Made by a program: the position numbers and the translations under genes | Notes under the pieces: generated by a model | What the model saw: the letters and a program-made list of their open reading frames with translations, nothing else | The model's database searches: none | What the model was told of the DNA's origin: nothing | Part shown: positions 54,529 through 64,000 of the stretch, piece after piece | How the letters are laid out: each line of letters starts with the position of its first letter | Numbering within the stretch: position 1 is the first letter of the stretch | Assembly (NCBI GenBank): GCA_025345505.1 | Contig: JANVCC010000056.1 | Coordinates: 992,001 to 1,056,000 of the forward strand | From: Todiramphus chloris collaris | Taxonomy: Eukaryota > Chordata > Aves > Coraciiformes > Alcedinidae | Length of the DNA: 64,000 bases | Direction of reading: 5' to 3'

Positions 54529-56423
54529 CATGCCTTTATGGATCTATAACACTGATAAATACAGTTTCTCAAAAATCAGTCTAAATGGTGGGAGAATTCC
54601 TTCTTACACAATCTGTCTGAAATTATGACAGACTCTTCTCTTCCAGGTCTGGGGACTCTATATCTCATTTCTTATCTGAGTTGAAAGCTTATTACACACA
54701 CTTTATTCTTCCTTGTGTTATTTATATTTTTTTCTTTCTTTTAAATAAATTAAACTTTGTCAGGCTTTTGTGGGATAGCTTGTATTCAAAAGAGCCAAAA
54801 GCTTCCAGATGATGTTTGAGAGTGGGGATGCGTCACAGGACAGGCTCAGCCGTCACCCTTCACTTGACATACATTCCTTTTACACAGAGCTGTGACCAGA
54901 TCAAAGAGAGGGTGGTTTTGTTTCATTTTGTTTTATCTCGAGGCAGCTCTGCCAGTCCTTGAGCACAGCTAGGTATTTCATGACACAGCAGATTTTTTCA
55001 GGTTATATTGTATTTGCAGTGGCAAACCTTTCCACCTTCTTTTACATATATATCACAGCTAATGACCTCTTTGTCAATACATCTGATAATCCTGAATTGC
55101 TGGAGGTCAAAATTGGTAAGATATGAAAAATAGCAACACAAGCCTAAAAAGTGTTTCCTTTTAGGATTCACTGAATGGTCTTTTTTTCTTGTTATTCCCT
55201 CCAACATGTAGAATTTTTAATGTATTAGTAAGAAACCTATATTTTTTTTAGATGCACCTAGAGACAAGACTTCCAAACTTCTCATCTGTAGAAGTTTGCA
55301 AATCTGTTCTGTGTGCAGTTAGTTCCTCATCAAAAGATCCCATCCAGTCTGTACCTGTCACAATTAAATTGCATCTCAAAATAGCTATTGCTGAAAAGTG
55401 TTTTCAGAGATCGTGACAGCGACTGCACCTTTATCTGCAAGCCTGATTTTGCATAAAAAGCTCTCAAATGAGTTGAGTGAAGAGTTGCTGCTTGTAGTTA
55501 AGAAACAACTTTTAAGTTTGACCTGTTCATTATCTTTAATTACATGCAATGCAAGGTAAAACTAGCATTACTTTTTATTTTAATTTACAGTATTAGCTGA
55601 CTGAGGTCCTTGAATGTTTCTAGTATGTGTTTATTCCAAGCAAACTACCAGAGAATAAACATTAGTTGGTAATGAGGACCTGACTCATGCATGTTGTAAA
55701 GAAAGAGGGTTGTAGTTATGGACCTGAAACAAGGGCTGTCTCTACACTGGGCCAGTGTAGCCTCCATTTCCTAGATAGCAGAGCAGCAGCCCTGAGACTA
55801 AGTTCCCCCCACAATGGATCTCTTTACTTAGAATATTGTCTTAAGTAAAGTATCTGAGAGACAGATAAAAAGTATTTGAGAGTTAGTCAGATACACAGAT
55901 CCAGGCAAAATGTTAAGTGTATAAATGCCCTTCCATGCTTTACTTTCCTCATCACTCTTGAATGGCCTTCGGGATAGAGTTGGAGACCCTTAAGATTTGT
56001 ATTCTCCTCTTGCATAGGCTTTGCTGTCTGCCCCTCATCTTTACTATTGACCCTCTAAAATCACAAATCAGACAGCTCTTCGTAAAACTTGTCAGTTGTA
56101 GCCTATTATGTTGGTTGGCACTCAAGAAATCTCAGCCTCTAGGTAACTGGACAGACTGGTTTTTGCAACTTATTCAACTTCATGGGTCAAAGGGGATTCC
56201 CCTTGAACTGAAGATCATCCATGCTTGATGACTTCCTACACTTGCCACTATACAATGCATTGGTTATCTGCTTACTCTCACAAGTTTGATACAAGTTGTC
56301 CAGAGGCAACAAACAAACAAAAAAAGAGCTATCTAACTTGAAAAATTGAAAAAACTCTCATAAATGCATATTAGATACTCCCTAATTCATCACAATTTGT
56401 AATTAGGATCTCAAATTGCTCCA

Positions 56424-56515
56424 GGGGAAGGGAAGGGAAGACAAGGAAAAGAGGGGTGGGGGAAAAAAAAAAGGGGGGGGGGGGGATAATAAAAGAGGCA
56501 GAGATTTGGGGGAAA
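56424..56515 (+). repeat. Polypurine tract with A10 and G13 runs
   Basis: About 90 bases that are nearly all purine on the plus strand, including gggaagggaag units, an A run and 13 consecutive Gs ending at about 56,485. Such tracts can form triplex (H-DNA) or G4 structures and are often misread in assemblies. In BLNK intron 1. Confidence 0.85.
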
Positions 56516-59357
56516 TTGGATTATGCAAAAATATTAATGTTTCCATTTCAGTCCATCTCTTGGGGAAAAGTAACAGATCTCAGTAGTAGCAGCACATACG
56601 ATTATCTTTAATTTAAATGCACCTTTTTATTAAAATGGAGATATGTACTAAAATGCTTTTTTAAACTATAGCCTTATATACACCACACAGAACACACACG
56701 ATAGTCTAATTAATTCACCTGATTATGATCAAATGAAAAGCAAATTGGGATACTTGTAGTTATAAATTCTGGGGTGGGTTTGATTTGTGTGCGAATTTTT
56801 TGAGACCAAAATGACAATTTAAAATAAAATCGGTCATGAAAAATGAACCCCCTTTTTTTAAAAATGGACATAATTTTGCTATTGTAAAGATATATTCATG
56901 TCAGAGGTGAGCAATAAGCAATATTCAGACCTAAATCTGCAGTTAGAAATATTTTTTAATCCTATTTCTAACAATAAATATAGAAGAAAAATAACTGATG
57001 TTAAATGCATTTCTAATTAAAGGTCGTCAAGATTTTTTGAAAAGGACACAAACACTTGCAGACAGCCATTCTTCCCAAACTAGAACTAAACCATTTAAAT
57101 CTCCTCTCATTCTTTTTATTTCTCATTACTTTTCATTTATAGACACTGCCAGGTGCCAGCTGGGGCACAAGACAGAAACAGTAAACTGCAGAAGATGGCT
57201 ATTTGTGCTGTTTCAAGCATAACCAGAAGCTGAATCTATTAGGAAAAAAAAAAGGGAAGGAAAAAAAACCCAACCTCACAGAAAAGCAGAAGTTCTTCTG
57301 AGATCTTCACCTCAGATTTGCAGATTTAATGTATCTGGTTAGTTTAGATAATAATTCAAGCTATTCTTATAGATGTAGTGCATTGTTGCAGGAAATATCA
57401 AAACATTTTGCTGTGCACCCATTTCTCACACCTATAAGTAATTTATTTATATCATCAGGTAACACTATCCTTTCACTGTAGATTAATAGTATGCATTTTG
57501 AGCAAGAGTTAAAGACATGCTTGTGAATTATTTGTCAGTTATTCTATTTTTTTTTTTCCTGAGTTAAGAACCTAAAGAGAAGAGGTTGAATTGTTTAAGT
57601 AATAGTAGGCAAAGATTTAGGCTCTAGGAATACTATTTGTCAGACCAATGACATAGCCTGTCAGAGCAAGATATTCCACGTTGTATTACAGGGCTACTGA
57701 AAATGTGGAATATCCTTCAGTTCCAGCTGACGTAATGAAAGGATGAGATTTTTTGTTTGTTTGGTTGGTTTTTTTTTGTTTGTTTTGCTAATAAACATCA
57801 TCAAGACTAAAATTAAGCGTCATTAGTTCTTTCAGGATTCCAAAAACTTACAAGTACTCAATTATTTAACTGTTCTTTTTAAGCAGGTCTCATAAAGTGG
57901 AATTAATTGTCACTGAATAACACAATTGCTTTCAAATCAGTAGCAGAGGTAGGAAGGTCCCTTTCAGCATAAGCCTAATACTCAGCCATTACCTGGTGCT
58001 TTGAGTGTCTACGTGTCTGCTCAGCTTGAACCACAGACTGCAAACAGATAATCACATAATGTTAGTGCAGTTATTTCCTGACTTCGAGCTAATTCTCATC
58101 TAATTCCTATTTTCTTTGAAAAAGTTATTTTAATTCTTAGAGTGACTTGTAATTGCTAATGATAAAGCTGGAAGATGGTTTCTTTTTAGCGAAGCTCTAC
58201 ATACACTCATCCTTCTGAATAATAAGGTTTCAAGTTTAAAGCAAGCCTTAAAAAAAGGAGAAAGAATACTTTAATGTTTGTACTTCTCTTTGTAAGCAAC
58301 ACTTCCAAGAGTCTTTTGATAGCCTGATGGTGTATCAGAGAAGAGGTAGGCAAGACTAAAATGTGGAATGACAGAGACAACTTTCAATGAAGAATGAAAA
58401 ACAAAATTTTTAAAAGACCTTTTAGAAAAAAAAACACATTTCTTTCTTTTGACTGTGATTAAAATCTTCAGCTCAGGTCTAATAAAAGATACTTAGTTTA
58501 GGTGAATAGAAGAACATACACTGTGTGAAAAAACTAAAAAAAAAAAAAGCATTCTATAGTTGTTTTTAGTTTAACCAGACTTCCAACATATTTCATTATA
58601 AAATGAGTCTTTTGCAGAGAGTTGTGTCTGTGTTCCTGACATTCACTTGATTCTAATGCTGTGGGGTTTTAACTGAGAATGGAGATGAGAATCTAAGTGA
58701 TACTTGCTGAGTGAAAAATGACGTATTCAACTTAAATTGCCTTAATCACAAGCAAACTTTTAATGAGGTCAGTGGAGCTGACGAATAAAAACAATGTATT
58801 GTTCCAGGTACCAGTCCATGTAACTAGAGTTTGGAGATCATGAGTTTTCATAGCTCAGAGTCACAGATACTCAAATGGTTTCTCAGCCTGGCAATGTATC
58901 ATTTTTTTCCCTACCGTTAAAACTGTAAACACTCTGGGAATGAGGTAAACTGTCCACTGATAAATTTACTCATCTAAGGTCAGAAATCAGAGGGCATTCC
59001 CATTATAGCCTCGGAGTGTTGTAAAGTCAGTTCTGAAGAACATGTTAACACTGAAATATTCTAAACTATTAGTTTACACAATGATGTTCTTTCCTGATGC
59101 ACTTACTCTTAAATTGATTGTTTAAATTGCACAATAAGGAAAAGGATGACAAATCATGCTGAAGAGCTCTGTTAAAAAGGGAGGAAAACTTCATATGCAA
59201 ATACTTTATCAACTAAACTACTTCTTGAATAAATACTAAGCATTTTTGATGTGTGAAATATGAGTGGAAATACATTTCCTTTATTTTCTTAATTAATATA
59301 AATGAGTGTTCAATCACGTGGTAATTTTAATGCTGGCTTTTCTTCAATATCTTACAG

Positions 59358-59423
59358 GAAGCTTCAAAAGATGGTGCATGACATCAAGAAAAATGAAAGT
59401 GGGATAATAAACAAGTTCAAGAA
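59358..59423 (+). CDS. BLNK: BLNK coding exon 2
   Basis: A 66-base exon flanked by acceptor cttacag and consensus donor GTAAGT. Its first base completes Arg16. It then encodes KLQKMVHDIKKNESGI followed by INKFK, and ends with AA, the first two bases of Lys38. The KMVHDIK core is strongly conserved in BLNK, and the segment is basic and amphipathic, fitting the N-terminal targeting region. Entry and exit are both phase 2, so skipping exon 2 would keep the reading frame. Confidence 0.95.
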
Positions 59424-60914
59424 GTAAGTTTGAAATGCCAATCCTAGTTTTATCAATTTGGGGAAGTTCAGATTGCTAGCACAGTGTATAGTACCTTAGT
59501 GATGGGAGCATGTTATTCTAGAAGGAGGTATTTCAGCGTATGTAACAAGCTTCAGTCCTGACTGTGACATGCAGAATTGTCATCAGTATTAAAAGTATCA
59601 CAAAATAGTTGCAGAACTGGGCCCCAGTAGAAGGTTATGTTTGTAGCCCTGAAAATCAGTATTTGGATAAAACGCATTTTTCTTATATATTTTTTTTGGG
59701 AATGATCATCGCTTGTTATTTGGGTGTGTGTCTTTCTCCTCAGGCCATTGTTTAGACTACCTGCTGAAATTAAGTTTTAATTTGAGCTCCACCTTGAACA
59801 TCATAGTTAGAATTTCCATAAAAATGCCAAGTCCTCCTGTGTTTCAGTTCCATAAAATAAAACCCAGCTTTACCTAACACCCTTATTCCAGTAAGAAGTG
59901 CTGAACATCATGCATATTGTTGTCATGTGTACCAGTATCATAAAATACTCATGTGTATTTACACACAGAGAAACATTCCAGTAATTCTACATCCTTCCAC
60001 ATAAATACACTATTCACTGTTTCCAGTCAAACATCTATTTAAACCAATTAACTATTTAGCACACTTTTTCTTTTTCTTAATGCAATAGCTCATTTGCATT
60101 GAACTTCCATTTGGATGCGAATTTCTCATTCAGCTTTCTTTCTTTACATGGGTCATTGACAACAAAAGTACTAAGTACTTTTAAAAGAAGTTAATTAGTA
60201 CACAGTATCTGCAGTGTTTCCACGACAACCACATTAAATTCTAGAAGTGTAGCTCTGGTACATAAAAGACACATACAAATATAGTTTAAAATTGTTCTTA
60301 AAGAGTGACTGTGAAGGCTCAGTTCAAGGAAAAGAAAAAGCATAGTTTTAACAACAGCTAATTCTAGGTATAGTAAAAGCAATCAGTAGTCAATAGGCTT
60401 GATGGGAGAAGCAGGTAGGGCTCTGTCTGGTTTGGCTATGCAAAAGCTCTGGAAAGCCAGGCTAGCCCAGCTACTGCCCCTGCCGCCAGCCCAGGTAAGG
60501 CTGGTGTTTGTGGGGCAACCGCTATCCCTGGAAGAGGAGAGGGATAGGTTTCTAGGAGCAGCAGCGAACCCCTGATTCTCCCATTCCCCAGGCAGGAACA
60601 GGAGCAGTAACTTGAGGCTGTAAGCCCTCCTTTGTGGCCTCTTTATCACAGCTCTGTTACTGTCCACAAATCTTGAGCAGGCTCTAATGGTAATACCTGA
60701 TGTATCAGATAGATTCTTGAGATCACTTTTCTGTCTTCTTTACCCATTCTCTTTCACTCTAGCACTGCTGCAATTTGCAGTAAATCATTCACATGGTGTA
60801 TATATATTTTGTTATTTCCATACAAGCACAAAAACAAATTTTCCCTTAAAACTACCCTCTTTCAACTACTTGGATCTTTAATTTAATCCACACATGTTTT
60901 TGTTTTTAACACAG

Positions 60915-61087
60915 TGTGTATGTAAATAGACCACTGCGTTCAAAGATCCATCTGCAAAAAATTGATAGTTTCACCCGAGACCTGCTCACAGGGAAGAGCT
61001 TCTAGGCTGTCAAGGCTTTTGGGTGGGTTTTGGAGAGGAAGGGGGTCAGTGGCATTATTTTCTTTTTTCTTGTTGCCTTTTAATAAA
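60915..61087 (+). other. Candidate alternative terminal exon in BLNK intron 2
   Basis: An acceptor (tttttaacacag) at 60,903-60,914 is followed by sequence which, spliced from exon 2 in phase 2, stays open for one split codon (AA|T) and 29 codons, then stops at TAG 61,003-61,005. The tail starts VYVNRPLRSKIHLQ and ends DLLTGKSF. An AATAAA lies at 61,082-61,087 with G/T-rich sequence after it. Use of this exon would make a short protein with the BLNK N-terminal segment but no tyrosine motifs or SH2 domain. I do not recognise the tail. The components are individually common by chance, so this stays a candidate. Confidence 0.3.
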
Positions 61088-63605
61088 GGGTGGTTTCCTA
61101 CTTCACAGTTGTAGTTTAAGTGTAGTTAATGTTAATAATGTTGCATTGGGTCCAGTTCAAATGCCGCAGAGAGGGAAACAGATGGCAGAAACAATAGAAG
61201 TATCTCAAGTTTATAATTTGAGATTGTCTCCCATAGTTGCCTGGATGTGAATTCTGCTGTTAATCACTATTTCTCTGAATGTGCGTCCTTCTCTGAGAGT
61301 AAGACAGGAAGGACAGACAAGGGAAAAATAACAAGAACTAAATGTAACTGAAGCTGGGAAGGTCAGAGGTGCCATCATTAAATGTCAGATACAAGATTGC
61401 TGCTATAACACTGCAATTCTTTGATTCTCTCAAGATTAAAAAAAAAAACACCACAAAAAAAGAGCAGGCTGATAAAACCTCTCTTAATGCATGACTGCAG
61501 TACAAAGCTCACATTTCACCTCCTCCAGCCATAAGAGTACAAATTGAGGTGGGGAAAAAAAAACCCATAAAATAATGTTTCAGATACTTCTGTGGTTCAT
61601 CCAAGTTGAATTACTCTCTTCTGCAATTATGAAGATCAGAAACTTTTATTTTTTAAAAAATTGAGGAAAAAATTCTTACATTTTCATATGACTTCAGAAC
61701 TCAAATCTTAAACCTAGCACATAATGACACTTGCAATAAAAGCGTGAGTTGACAACACTGATAAAGATATGAACAAGGGATGCCAAGCTTTGCAGAATTA
61801 GAACTGGATTTATTCTTCTTTTTGATTAATTTTTTTTTAAGATGCTTTTTCTAAAAAAAAAATGCAGTAACCCAGTTGATCACTTCCTCCATTTCAGTTA
61901 CAACATTATCTTATTAAATGTCGAGAATCTAAATATGACTTAATCAGGAAAAAGTGTATTAAAACAATGGCTTTGATTATGCAGAAAAGTAAGAGGTGTT
62001 CTTGTATCAAGTGTCTTACTGTCCAATTTAATTCATCTGCAGGATGCAGGTGGGAAGGGATATGTCTACCATCCATCTGTGTCTTAAAGGTCTTCAGAAA
62101 GAAGTCTAGACAGTGGTCATTAACAGGAAAGAAAACTACAGATTTTTTCTTAATTGCTTAAAAATTCCTGTTGTTTATTCCCCTTTCTGACTCAGAATTT
62201 TCTGGCAGTAAAAGCATTGCCCACCACAGGTTAGCATTCACCTGCTTGCAAAACTGTTTACAATACTGGAGTCCCAGCTGCTGTGCAGATCATGATGTGA
62301 AAGAGGATTATGTACTCAGGTGTAGAAGCAATAGGTATAGCCAAATTGTATAAACAATGAGAGCTGGGGGCGTTTTTTTCATATTCACATCCTTGGTAAT
62401 ACAGAACAGGGAAGTAAGAGAGAAATCCTAGGTTTCACTCTGCAGGATGGTTGCCTATGCTTGAAACACACTGCAGACATAGTACTCCTCTGTAAATCAT
62501 AAACTTTAAGCCTCCAGGCTTTGTTCGTTGGAATCCTAACTCCACTGAAGTCAAAGCTGTAGCAAACTATTACTAGGTCATGAGAAGTTTATCTGTCAGC
62601 TGGATTGCACTTGTTTGGACCTCTGAAAACATTTTTTGAAAAGTTCAATTTATTTATCTAATTTCCTTTTTAATCACAAGTATGATGATCTAGTGTACTC
62701 GGAACTAATATGTACTATAAATGCTCAACTCAGTGAAGATGTCAATATAATTTGTGTAAAACCTGTTAAGATGGTTCCTAAGAAGGGAGTGAACTTTGTA
62801 CAAAGTTAACAGAAGAAAAAGTGAAGGCCTCTTGAAAACAAAGAGGTTTTAGGCACATATGAAATGCTGGGGGAGTTAGCAGAAACACTAGTGAGGAAAA
62901 CCATTTCTGGGAGAATTAAGTGTTACATGTAAAGGGCTACTACTACATACATTTGGCTAATTTTCTGGGCATAACCTGTAAAAACAAGTGTTAGTACAGC
63001 AGAAAACCCAGACCTCTGCTACGGTTTACTTAAAAACTCTCCATTTAGTAAAGCACATACCTAATTGTTTTGTTGGATCAACATCAGCATGCTACAGAAG
63101 GGAAATCTTACAATGTAATAGCTTATTGTCCTAGAAGTTGTTATGAATTTCAGTACAGTGCATTTTGTTCTTCTATGAGCAGCATCTAGACCCCCATTAT
63201 GTGAAATGTCTGAAATGCTACCCAGTTATTTGATGATGCTAAAGGGTATATAGTAAGATGCGTTATGTTGCTCTTAAAACTTGTAAACATACTCTCAAAA
63301 ATGTACTTGGATTTTATTGAATCCTTTAGAACTGAAATTTCTCAAGGGTATTTCAAAATCTCCAGGAAAAAAAAAAAATTCTATCAAAGTTTAGAAAAAT
63401 ACTAGTCCTATTAGAGTTGTGTTCTCTCACAGCTAATACAGAGATACTTCACCACTTGTAACTTAAGTCCAGAGTGGAGTAGCACTCTAATATTATACTT
63501 GGAAATTGCATTTGCTATAATTGTATATAACTCTGTTAAAAGATATGTTAGGAAATCATTCTGTCTTCCACTTATGTATGCTCTGTTGGATAGCATTTGC
63601 CATCC

Positions 63606-63623
63606 CCTGTTCAGGGGAACAGG
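63606..63623. repeat. Short inverted repeat
   Basis: CCTGTTC and GAACAGG arms of 7 bases flank a 4-base loop in BLNK intron 2. Short inverted repeats of this size are expected by chance; recorded for completeness. Confidence 0.5.
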
Positions 63624-63990
63624 ACGGAATCAGTTGGCACTCTGCAAGCATCTATGTGGCTAGTTATGCCAGAATCTGAAATGGCTAGGTAACCATTCCT
63701 TGCAATAGTGGTTATGTCTTTTGAGCTTGCTCTGTGGTTTGTATGTTGGGTAAAGTTCTGGTCTAGCAAAGCGAATTCCCAGTTGACTTCAGAAGAGCCT
63801 GGATTTCAGTTCTGGCACTCAGTAAATCATACCAGTACAGTGAGAATATTTTATTGTTTTTTTTTTTAACTGGATTTGAATTTTAGAATAAACAACATAT
63901 TTGAAGAGATTCTAGAAGGTATAGATGTGGCCGTGAACTTTTTAGCTCTGTGACAGAAACATTTTTTTTTCTTCTTCTGTTGATATTCAG

Positions 63991-64000
63991 GTTCCAAAAT
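63991..64000 (+). CDS. BLNK: BLNK coding exon 3, first 10 bases (cut by window edge)
   Basis: After a pyrimidine-rich stretch and the acceptor gatattcag, the first base G completes Lys38 (AA|G), followed by TTC CAA AAT, giving F-Q-N. The phase agrees with exon 2 and the residues agree with my memory of the sauropsid BLNK sequence, whereas the mammalian protein reads Leu-Lys at this point. Only three and a third codons are visible. Confidence 0.85.

Larger units (their letters stand above)
43448..59357 (+). other. BLNK: BLNK intron 1
   Basis: A 15.9-kb first intron with donor GTAGGG and acceptor cttacag. It holds one clear transposon (CR1 at about 50.88-51.82 kb), a possible minus-strand retrocopy (about 47.03-47.6 kb), paired hairpins near 49.74 kb, a palindromic tandem repeat near 54.5 kb and a polypurine tract near 56.45 kb. 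No additional BLNK-like exon was recognised. Large first introns commonly carry enhancers, but none can be pinpointed here. Confidence 0.88.
59424..63990 (+). other. BLNK: BLNK intron 2
   Basis: A 4,567-base intron with donor GTAAGT and acceptor ttgatattcag preceded by a T/C-rich tract. It contains a GC-richer block near 60.4-60.65 kb with no recognised content, and an exon-like terminal segment from 60,915 described separately. No clear transposon was seen. Confidence 0.9.
43401..64000 (+). other. BLNK: BLNK gene, 5' part (exons 1-3 start; continues past right edge)
   Basis: Three exon pieces on the plus strand join with consistent split codons: exon 1 ends after two bases of a codon, exon 2 supplies the third base and again ends after two, and the sequence after the cag at 63,988-63,990 supplies the next. 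The joined peptide starts MEKLNKLAVPAGEKF and continues with KLQKMVHDIKKNESGI, closely matching the start of vertebrate BLNK as I remember it (human MDKLNKITVPASQKLRQL then QKMVHDIK). BLNK is the cytosolic adaptor phosphorylated by SYK after B-cell receptor ligation; it recruits PLC-gamma2, BTK, VAV and GRB2. Only about the first 41 residues of roughly 450-550 are in view. Confidence 0.93.

Noticed and set aside
60383-60667. 94-codon minus-strand open frame in a GC-richer block of intron 2
   Set aside because: No family match, Ser/Pro/Arg low-complexity character and no splice support.
1-64000. CRISPR arrays, operons, bacterial promoters, tRNA or rRNA genes
   Set aside because: None seen; the window is vertebrate nuclear DNA and shows no regularly spaced repeats or recognisable structural RNA.

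Overview
The window looks like single-copy vertebrate DNA, most likely from a bird. The evidence is: (i) CR1 LINE 3' fragments of the avian/sauropsid type as the only clear interspersed repeats; (ii) AT-rich, repeat-poor intergenic DNA with one sharp CpG island; (iii) three exons spliced in phase that encode the N-terminus of BLNK (B-cell linker protein, SLP-65/BASH) with residues that fit sauropsid BLNK. No bacterial, phage or viral coding region is present. The many short open frames are background; several open with GTG or CTG rather than ATG.

Layout. About 1-42,980 is intergenic DNA with no gene I can recognise. It holds an old minus-strand CR1 3' fragment near 19.2-19.6 kb, a possible ancient repeat remnant near 33.1 kb, simple repeats, and a few exon-like segments with unproven function, the best being 23,652-23,698. 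About 42,990-43,530 is a CpG island with GC boxes, G-runs, E-boxes and a near-consensus EBF1-type site. It is the presumed BLNK promoter and first exon. BLNK coding exon 1 is 43,401-43,447, exon 2 is 59,358-59,423, and exon 3 begins at 63,991 and leaves the window after 10 bases. Intron 1 (15.9 kb) carries a 5'-truncated, frameshifted CR1 copy on the minus strand (about 50.88-51.82 kb), a possible minus-strand retrocopy tail near 47.0-47.6 kb, and several hairpin-forming or low-complexity stretches. Intron 2 (4.6 kb) contains an exon-like segment at 60,915 that stays in frame with exon 2 and is followed by a stop codon and an AATAAA.

Function. The one recognisable gene product is the N-terminus of the BLNK adaptor, which links SYK to PLC-gamma2 and BTK in B-cell receptor signalling. 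The part encoded here is the short basic/leucine-rich N-terminal segment implicated in membrane or vesicle association. The phosphotyrosine motifs, proline-rich region and SH2 domain lie beyond the right edge. In human the upstream neighbour is DNTT (TdT), divergently oriented; no TdT exon could be recognised in the 43 kb upstream. No previously undescribed system is evident. The most testable novelty is the candidate alternative terminal exon in intron 2.
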